Shown in pieces: positions 50,072-61,100 of a stretch of 64,000 nt of DNA. Position 1 is the stretch's first letter. The number at the start of each line of letters is the position of its first letter. The notes beneath the pieces were generated by a model that did no database searches, was not told the DNA's origin, and worked only from the letters and a program-made list of their open reading frames with translations. A program made the translations under genes and the position numbers. Source of the DNA: Microvelia longipes. Taxonomy: Eukaryota; Arthropoda; Insecta; Hemiptera; Veliidae. The DNA is taken from positions 39,619,115-39,683,114 of the forward strand of contig JACMZG010001913.1 of NCBI GenBank assembly GCA_018340805.1. The letters run 5' to 3'.

Positions 50072-53000
50072 AACGGTAGACTCAAAAACTGCAATTTTTG
50101 AAAAATGGACGAAGAGTAAATAAAGTAGGCTTAATTTTGACTTTTAGAAAAAAAGTATTCTTCATAAATTTGACATTGAGACATTTTTCCATAAACAAAA
50201 TTAAAATAAAAATTTTCAAAATTCACCCATTTTTCCCCATCACCCAAATTTTTGAAAAATTAAAAGTTGTTCAATCTGGATAAATGATACATCGTTTCAA
50301 AGGTCTTAACTAGTGGAACAAAAATGTTAGTATTGTAAACTTTGATTTAAGTAACACTAACTGAGATATTTTAATAAAACAAGTGTTTATTTGTTATTGT
50401 TTTTATTATTTTTGACAGCTTTTTTTAGTTAAGTAAAATTAAGTTTGTTTACATCTTTTAATTTGACAAAAAAATATTCTTTATAAATTGTTTAATTGTC
50501 CCTTTGAGACAATTTTTCCATAGTAAAATTTAAAACAAAAACACAACAACACAATAACACACAAATAAATTAACAATTTAATAAATTTAACTAATAAATC
50601 TTTAAAATAAAAGTTAAAATAAAATACAAATGAATAAATAACAGATAATACCATACAAAACTTAACTAATTAAGTTGTTGGTTTGTTTTTACGAATTAAA
50701 GAGGTAAATAAAACTTAATTCTACTTAACTAAAAATGCTGTCAAAAATAATAAAAACAATAACAAATAAACACTTTCCCGTTTTATTAAAATATCTCAGT
50801 TAGTGTTACTTAAATCAAAGTTTACTATACTACCATTTTTGTTCTTTTAAAACGATGTATCATTTATACAGATTAAACAACTTTTAATTTTTCAAAAATT
50901 TGGGTGATGGGGTAAAATGGGTGATTTTTGGAAATTTTTATTTTAATTTTGTTTATGGAAAAATTGTCTCAGGGGGACAATTAAACAATTTTATGAAGAA
51001 TACTTTTTTCTAAAAGTCAAAATTAAGCCTACTTTACTTTTTGTCCATTTTTCATAATTGCAGGTAATGAGTCTACCGTTAAAAATAAAAAAAAAAATCC
51101 GCCATGACGCCTATCCCATTAGGCGAATTTCCAAAGGAAATTCGCTAAAATATGAAAAATCTTAGTTTAAAAACATGCAGGAGCTTTTTAAAATCAAGAA
51201 TGATTTTTTTTCCAAAAATGAAATATTTTGTCATTTATACGTATAGGCAACCCAATCTGGGAACACACTGTATTGTTTGATTTAATAACAACCTGACTAG
51301 TCAAAACATCACGTTAAAACTTTGTTTTATTAGCTTTGCAGAATATAATTTTTTAATTTAAAAAATAATTACTATTAGATAAAGAAATAAGAGAAAATGC
51401 TGGTGTAATCAAATTTTTTTACTTGCATTTTTTTCTTAATACCAGTGTAGAAACATTGCTGCTTTCTTTGTGCTTTCATTGAAATGTTACTTTTTATCAT
51501 AGTGGAATAGAGTAACGAGTCTTAATAAATACATGCTTTATTATTAGAAACCTCATCTAGTATAACTCAAGGCTCTAAAGTAGGCCTTGGATTAATTGTT
51601 ATAAGAGAATGTTATTAGATTAATTAATTATTATTCTAAGCAGAATAATAATAAGTAGCAGAACACTTAATGCCTCATTGAGTAAAGTTTATCTTAGCCT
51701 TAACAATTATAATGTAGCAATTTTTTTCCTATTTTTTTTATTTATGTATTACATTTAAAAGATTAATAAAATATTTATTACAATGTAGTTCTATATACCT
51801 TACTAATCACAAAGTAGGAAAATATTTCACAATGCTTATAAGGTAATATAATTTTTGACCCAGTCTTTTAGACTCGACTTAATTTTTTTTACTATAGTTG
51901 TACGTTTGATGGCAACTGGTAGTTTATATACTGCATAACACCCTGGTGGTGAAGAGAATCATGTTTTAGTTTACTATTGACATGTTGTAGATACAGATTA
52001 TGTTGTGATGTGTGTCTGGTATTATGTACATGTTTTATTGGTGTGAAATCTGAAAGGTGTTTATGTATGTAGGTGAGCGTAGAGTGTGGTGCAGAGTTGA
52101 TTTAGCGATAGAATTGATTTTAAATTTGTTGTGCTTCTTTTTGTCACGAATATTGTATTATTTATTTATTTATTTATTTGTTTATTTATTAATACAATAA
52201 CGGGCAAAATTACCCTTTTTACAAAAATAACAATCAAGAAAAAATTAAATTAAATAAAAATTGGGCACACAAATAAAAATTTTTTATACATTATAAAAAT
52301 TTAAGTTCAAAAAAGAAATTAAAATTATAATATGAATAGACTAAAAAGAAGTAACAATTTTGAATATAATCTAAAGTTTATATTATGAACAGCATTGTTG
52401 AGTTTGTTTACAAAGGCGTTTTTTATGTTGACCATAGACATTTAAGTATTTTAATTTTAAATATCTGGAAAAAGACCGGAATAATTAAATTATTATTATT
52501 AATATAAAATTGTGTTGTCGGACGTATTCATTTTTAAGTTTTAAAATGCTGACTAAGAAGAAGGGGAAGAATTTTGTTTTTCGGAAACCGACCTAACAGA
52601 GACGTACACATCACGCTTAGATAAATAATTTATTAAAAGTGTTTGTTAATGAGTTTTAATTTAGTATTTTGAGGGTTATTATAAAGCAAGAAAAATGTTT
52701 GTTTCGCGGGAGCTAGTTTCTTTATTCACTTTATTCCTCTGTTTTGTTTGTGACGTTCTTGCTCAAGATCCGACGGCCGCTAAAAAAGGACCTAAAGTCA
52801 CAGCTAAGGTTTGGTTCGATATTAGTATTGGTGACGAGAATGTCGGTAGAATAGAGATTGGATTGTTCGGTAAAACAGTTCCGAAAACCGTGAAGAATTT
52901 CATGGAATTGGCTACGAAACCGAAAGGTGAAGGTTATGTCGGAAGTAAATTCCATCGAGTTATCAAAGATTTTATGATTCAAGGCGGCGATTTCACTAAA

Positions 53001-55056
53001 GGCGACGGCACCGGTGGTCACAGTATTTATGGACAGAAATTCGAAGACGAAAACTTTAAGCTAAAGCATTATGGTGCTGGTTGGTTATCCATGGCCAACT
53101 CTGGTAAAGATACCAACGGTTCACAGTTTTTCATCACTACGAAACAAACACCTTGGTTAGACGGAAGACACGTCGTGTTTGGCAAAGTCATCAAGGGTAT
53201 GGATATTGTGAGGAAAATAGAAAATACCAAGACTGACGGCAGAGATAAACCAACCAAAGACGTTACAATAGTCAGCTGTGGTGCCGAGGAGATCGAGCCT
53301 TTCTCCGTTAAAAAAGAGAGTGCAGCAGATGATCATTCTGAACTTTAAATTTACTTTTAATTTTACTTGGGGCGTATTTTCATTAACGATATATTAACTT
53401 TTTACTGACAGTCAATCTTAATAATGTTTGTTTTCCAATTCCTTAACCATAGAGAACCTAGATAAGTTTCATGTAATATAAAAGCGATTACTCATTAAAA
53501 GTTATTATTTCTAATTTCCTAATGATCAGTCATTGCTTTTTATTATACTTACCCTTAAAACGCTCGCTTCACCTCACTTATTCAAATTGCTTGATTTTTT
53601 TTCGGGTAACATTTTTTTCAATAATTTTATATTCTTATCTATTTGTTCCTTTTTCAGAGAATTGTGATTTTGTTTTTCACTTTAGGGAAATTTAGGGCTT
53701 TAATATCCTGAATAATTTTATTTTTGTAGGGTTTTAATTCATTTTAGTTACTTACATGTAGATTGAGGGCTGTTAAATACCATTTGTAATTAGTTTGTAA
53801 GTCCTTAAAAATGATTTTTTTATTTGTAAGGCATTATAATTTATATAACAAATAAAAAATCTTTCTTAAAATTTTTAAAATGTGTTCTTTTTTCTTATTA
53901 TTAATTATGAAAATGTTAGCCTGTGTTACTTAGTTTTTCATAAGTTTAATCAACCAGATCTGATCTAAGCTACAAGATAAATATTTTTGCCGAAATTTGT
54001 TTGTATGTTCAGTGTGTTATGGAATAGAACCAACAAGTGAGTTTACTCACTACGTATTTCAGGCTGTCGATACCTCTGCAAAAGAAGAAAATTTCTTCAA
54101 AAGAAGAAATTTTGGCTGCTTGGGCTGCTTTAGCAACTATTGTAATAGTAGATGAGGTTATGCCAATGCCATGCTGCCTGTCATAGATAAAGTGTACTAT
54201 GCATTACAGAAATAGTACAAAACATAAACATAATTTTTTTTATTTTTATGCAAATAAAACACCACAATACTCTTCCTACATATCTACAATATAAATGAGA
54301 AGAAGGAAGAAAAAACAATGAAATAATGAACAAAAATAATTAAAATGAATTATTAAAATCTAATGATAAAAAGTTTATTTGGTAATAACAAGTCTCAGTG
54401 TAAGTATTTTTGTTTAGGGTTTAAACAATATCTTTGAAAAAAAGTCAAAACCTAAAAAAATGTTGACTGCACTGTTTAATTTATTTATAAGCTGGATTGA
54501 TTTCGTAAAGAAGTAAAAATTTATATTAACTATACAAACTAATGTGTTGACTATGGAGGCAAACTATTAAAGAATAAGATAAGTTTAATAAAGCAAATCA
54601 TGCTTTTAAAACTAAGCTTTTGTTTTATACTATTGTATTCCTCCTGGAGGTAAAATTCACCACAAAAGAAACGAGTCGTTGATCAGAGCAGCTATTATCT
54701 TCCTCAGCTCACCTTGTAACTTGACTTTATAATATCCACGGCAAGCTTCAGGAACCATAACTTAACTCTTTGGTGAGCCTCAGCATTTAAAATAATATGT
54801 ATGGAATAAGAGTTTATGAGGGGTGGCTACATAGTGTGTATGATACTTTATTAATGCTTTCATTTATTGTTTAATGCCTGTTATCGATCATTAGTTTTGA
54901 TGTCATTTATATGATTTCTTCTTTAGTTAAATATTTTTGTGTTGTTGAGATGATTAATAGAAACCAACAAATATTTATAATATAAATATATATAAAATAA
55001 ATAAAAAATAAAAATATATAATAAATATAATAATAGTATATATAATAATAATATAT

Positions 55057-55148
<92 letters not shown>

Positions 55149-58100
55149 TATTATAAATATTTATTATATTTATAATATTTATTTCTGGACCATGGGAGTA
55201 AATAATGCTAATATTTCCCTGAGCAGTTAGTTGGTACCTAAAGCAAAAGCCAAGGGAACCAATGCATTTAACTTCCAAGGTGCAGCCAAGGGTCTTATGT
55301 GTTCAACTCCCGAGGCAAAACCAAGGGAGTTGTGACTATTAACTCCTGAAACGAAGCCGAGGCAGGTAGCTGCGAGGGGAAAAATAGCCTTTTACTCCTA
55401 AGGTGCATACAAGACGTTGACGTCATTTAATTATTGTTATGTTCTAATTTTTGTACGTTTTGTTGAATTTTATTTAAAAATTGTTTGGGTCAAACCCCTC
55501 TTATAAATTTAGAAGGTGCCGCACCTCCCCCTCAAAAAAAATGTTTTGCTCTAAACAACTTCTTTTGACCTTAAACAGATTTTGAGCTAATACATTTTTT
55601 TATCGTCGCCCCTTTCAAATTGTGGGAGTGCTGTTCCTGGAAATGTATTAAAATTGATCGGTCTCCATTATAAATAAAGTTAGAGGATACGGCTCCCAAT
55701 AAAATGGATAAATACCCCCTCCTATAAGATTAGAGGGCTCTAACCCCAATAATAGGAAATACTTATTACTTTCTAGGGAGTGAAAAGTAACTTTTTCTCC
55801 CTTGGGAGTGAAAAGTGCTTATTTAATCCCTAAAAACTACAGTGTATCGTTAAGTTTAAAAATCCCCAAGGTCATAAGCATTTTGGGGATCGACCAATCA
55901 GAGAAGCCGCTGCCAACCCCTCTCTTGAAAGAGAAAAAAAATTCCATACTCCCATAACCCCTGTAGGGAAATAACCTCCTTCCCGGCATTCGTTCACTTC
56001 GTTTTTGGTTCTTTTTGTGTTTACATCGTTTTGTGAGTTTTTGTGTTGTGTGTGTTCTGTGAATTGTGTTTGTGTTGGACTGTTAACATTATTATTGCAC
56101 TCAAATATTCTTTTTTATAACTTAAGTAAATAAAAGCATAACTGAAACTTTTATTTCAAGGCTGCCATTTATGCAGCAATTTTTAAGAGCTGTCAAAACT
56201 AGTAAACATACAATTCTTTTTTAATGTAAAAACATATGAGTACACTTATTATTTCCCTTCACAATTCATTTTTTTCACATTTGCATACTTCCTAAATAAT
56301 AAAACTACACAAAAGAAATGTAGAAACATCGCCAAGAAAACACGGGTAACATAACCTGATTTGTTTACAAAGTTTTTTCCCCGCTGCCTTTTTGTAGGGA
56401 TTTTTTTTTTAGAATCGGTGGTGCCTAAACTGAGCTGTCAAGATTTTTAAAGTCGTCGATACACTGTAGTCAATAAACTTTACATTATTCACCGTCTAGA
56501 GATAAAATATATTTTATTAGTGCAAGATTTATATCGTTTCTAGAAACCTAGATATTTATTTGTTTTTTTTGTGTCTTAACATAATACCAACTGTAAAAAT
56601 AGAATGAATTTGAACTGCTAATCTTCATTTTATTATTCAGTGATGATTTCAGTCTAAAGATGTTGTGACAGATGATTATTATGGAGGTATAAATAAAGTA
56701 AAAATCTACATCACAATTTCAGTAATAACTGTAATTTAATGACCTTTAGAAGTATTCTTAATGGATTCCTGTTGTCCTTTACCTTTATTTACTTCAGTCG
56801 TTTTATGTATTTTAAACCTCAAACTGTCGAAAAATACCTAGTGAGCTGTATTTTGTTGTACACATTTTTTCTGATGTAATAATGATCATGTTAAAAATTG
56901 GCATTGATATTGTGCCGGCTTAACAAGTTATGAGGGTCAAAGTTTTAGGAAAAATCAGTTTTTTCAAATATCTCATGACCTATGGCTGCAATGACAATTA
57001 AGGTTGTCGGTTCCTCGTACAATTATTTCTAAAAAATCTCTTGGATGTTTTATTGAGTTGAATAAAACTCCCTATTTTTACCTTACCCATTATCCTATTC
57101 AAAAGTGATATCGAATTTCACTTTTCTTTTTTCTTCTTCCTTTTGCTCATTTCTTCTTCAAAAATTTGCTAAAAGAAACGAGTTTACATCTTAATTAAAT
57201 GTTTATGTTTAATAGGAAATCAGGCAGGCAGCTGAATACATTGATCTTCCAGAATTATTAGTTTTTGTATCCAATATTCAATCACATGAAGTATTTTTAA
57301 ATCCAGAGTTGAAGCAGCGGTATAAATCTGTAAGTTTTATTTGTTTTTTCTACATTTTTAAAAAAATATTTTCAATTAGGGGCCCAAAAGTAAAAAGGTA
57401 CAACAAAGTATGCAACCTCTAAGTTTGGTCTAAGTCAAGTCCAGTCGATGGCAGTAAGAGCTAAAAGTGTTTATTAGCTAGTGTTTATTTACTATTCTAT
57501 ATTTATTAGCAAATAAAAATATGTTATTTTGTTTATTTTATGCACTGAAACTTATGTTGGATGGGGAAACCTGTTAATTTGTCAATAAATGAATAATTTT
57601 GTTGTAATGATTTACAGGCTGTAAGAAACAGATTACGGGACATTTGTTTAAACCAAGGCTTATTCGGGGATGTTTTATTCCAACTTGATGATGGTTATGT
57701 ACCAGCACACAGGCCTCTTCTCATGGCACGCTGTGATATGATGAGAGCAATGTTTTCTGGTGATTTCAGAGAAGGATCTGCTAAAGTTGTAAGATTATTT
57801 TTAATCGTTTTTAACCAGGAGAGGAAACTGAGTCATTACGCCCTGCTTTTTTTTGTCGGTTCCTGAGGTGTAAGCCAAGGAAACTATTGTGATTAAACAT
57901 CACAATATATTTGTTGGTTTATAGAATTGGTTTCTGAGGCGCAGCTGAGGTAACCAGGAAGTTTATGCCCTCCAGGCATAGCTGAGGAAGAAATTAAAGA
58001 GAGGTGTAATGACTGTTTTCTCCTGTGATACATACAAGATTTTTCCTCTAGAAAATAGAAAAGTTAAACCAATAAAAATTGTTTATTAATTATTTTTTTT

Positions 58101-61100
58101 ATACCAAGTTTTGCTTGATTTAAAATCTTGAACTAGTTGGCCACTTCATCAACACTAATTGCACATAAAGACCAACGAAATACAAAATAAAAACAGATAT
58201 TTAAAAAATACTGTGGTTGTCATGCTTAGTTATTCAGTTTAACAAAAATAAATCATTATTGCCAACTTAATTTTTTTGTTTACTTTAAAGACAGTACTGA
58301 TTTGGTTTTAAATAATGCCTATCAAGTAGTAAAATTTTGTGTTTATTAAAAACATCATCTTTGTTCCATTTAATTTTTTAGCTTGCCTATTTATGAAATA
58401 AAAAATTAAATACAGCACTGTTTACCTTATTTATTTTAGACAAAAACAAATATGAAAAAAACAAAACAAACTGTTTTCACTAGTTTGGTTGGTTTACTTT
58501 TGAATTAGTCAAAGTTAAATGTTGTTAAAAGTATGCAGTTTTCTTTATTTCTTCTATAATAATTACAAACATTAAAATAGCTGATCTAACCACTGCATTG
58601 TTTACCTAAACTGACAACCCTGTCACAATAAAAACACAACCCACAATCACCCGATTGTGGTGGCAATACCAGTTTTATTAAGTAAAAATGGTACCTTATT
58701 TCTAGTTCCAACATTACAATTTTATTAAAACACAGGAGAAAAGTAGCAAAGAAAATAAAAAGTAATATCTGTTTCTAAGGCCCGTATTCAAAGACATCTT
58801 CCTAACATTCTCCTTAAGGAACAAGGAGAATGTTAGGAAAATGTTAATTAAATTAACATAATGTATTAACATAATAATGTTAGGAAAATTATAATTTAAT
58901 TCCCTGAATTTTATTAAAAATAAAAAAAGTTTCTCTAGCTAGATTTGAACATTAGAACTCTAGGCAAGAGTTTAACCATTTGTGCCAGGCAGTAGAGTAG
59001 AAGTAATTTCTGCCAAGATTTTGATTTCCTCCACAAATAGGCTGTAATATGGGTCTTTTCTCTCAACAAGGACAGATAGTGTTTTTCTCCCTTCTAGAGG
59101 AGAATTCTTTTGCTCCTTAAATGATACGGGAAGATTTTAATTTTGAAAAAAGTTAACTACCTCAACATATATTTTTTAGATTGTCTTCCCAGGAGTGAAG
59201 AGTGAAACACTGCGACTGCTCCTAGGTTACCTGTACAGTGATGAGGTGGGACCTGTCCAACCTTCCCGTTGTGTTGATCTCTTAGAGCTAGCCAATAGAC
59301 TTTGTTTACCTCGACTTATTAATCTCATCGAGAAGAGAGTAGTGGAAGAATTCCAGCACATGGCAGCTCAGCCTGAACCTTCGGATAAATCTGTTGAACT
59401 TTGTCTAAAGTTATTAGAGCCTGGCAAGGTAATTTTGTTGAGTTTCAGATGTTTCTGTTTTATCTTTACTATTTTTTCAAGTCTGTTAAATAATGCAGGT
59501 TAAATGTGGAAATAAAAAGTTGATAAAATGAAAATTATATTTATTGTGAATGACATTTGAGGTTCTAAAAAGTCTGTAAAAATTTACTAAAATATTTGAT
59601 CAAGATGTTGAGCTGTATCCCTTTTAACTTATTTTTAGTGTTGATAGTCCAAGAACAGGATAATAACGGGATTAATTCATAAATTTATTATCCCGTTCTT
59701 AAACTTTCAACATTAAAAATAAGATATTTAAGAACTTTTTAAATGTCACGTTACAAAATTTCTTGATTTTGTTAATATGATTTGCATTTATTTGAAAATT
59801 TTATTTATTAAGTTTAAGAGCTCTTTTATACGATTTTATGAAATAAGTATTACCAGTCATTTAGGTATGTATATTATTGCAACTGCTCATACAACGTTAC
59901 TAAAGCTGCATGCAGGGGTTAACTGCCGTAACCCTCCTTGCTACATATTTGTGGCAGGAAATGTGGACTCTAGTATACATTATATATGCTTTATTTCTCT
60001 GCTTTCGTATCACTTTCCCTTTTATCACAAGCAACTTACTGATTCAGTTTTCTTTTCTAATTTCTGTTTGCTTCTTTGGTATAATGAGTTAAACTAAGGC
60101 AAAATATAATTGATTATGAACAATTTTTTTCATAACTTTAAATTAAATAAATAAATAAATAAACCATTTATTGTAATTTATGATTTTTTAACAGTCACAT
60201 ATAAATCTATAATATAACTTATACAGAGGATTACAAATCGGGGTTAGCCCGTGGTCACCTTTTTAAGGTAAGAGTTGCCGACATAAGACAAATTATTACT
60301 TACATTAAGATAAGTTATAAATATCTAAACTTTAAATTACTGTTCAAAATACATATAATAAAAATTTGGTTCTTGATGAAATTTTTTGTCATCAATAAAT
60401 CATGATATTTCAGTTTCTGCTAAGTGTCTAAACTATCCCTGTATTTGTGTGATTATATTTGTAACCTGATATTTTTCAGTTACACAATGCAGATCAGTTG
60501 GCTGACTGGTGCATGAACCATCTTTGTACAAACTATAATAAAATATGTAAAATGTCATCAAAGTTGTTAAAAAGTTTGCACCCTGATAACCAGGACTATC
60601 TTATGGAAAACAGGTGGCCTCCAGTTTGGTGAGTTTCTTTCTTCTTCTCTATTTATTTACAATTGGCCAAGTTAGGCTGTTGTCACTATAAAGATATATT
60701 ACTAGAGGGAACTTAGCCTATCTCAATACAACTGAGAGGCATTAAACATCATTTTGAGGCTCTCAGGGGCTCTGTTGAACCTCATTGAAACCTCATCCAA
60801 ACGTGAGTTATATATCATTAATCAATCAATCATCATAAATCAATTCAGAATAATAAAATAAGTCTCACCACTGATGTAATTATTTATTTAAAGTAAAGCA
60901 TAGCTGGCTTTCAACCAACTAAAGGTCATCATCAGTGCCTTGAGAATAAATCATTTCATATTGAATAAAATCAATATGAAATTTTTCCAGTCATAAACAT
61001 TTTTAAGTCCTTATTTAGACACAAACATAAACAGCATAAATTAGTTGCCAGAAAATAAAAAAAAAACTAATTTTAAATATGTTGAAATCATAACCTGATG

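Noticed and set aside
52731..53257. Minus-strand frames over the cyclophilin gene
   Set aside because: Shadows of the real plus-strand coding sequence.
59777..60097. 106-residue frame in RhoBTB intron 12
   Set aside because: No domain and no splice support; it lies between confirmed exons 12 and 13 and has low-complexity composition.
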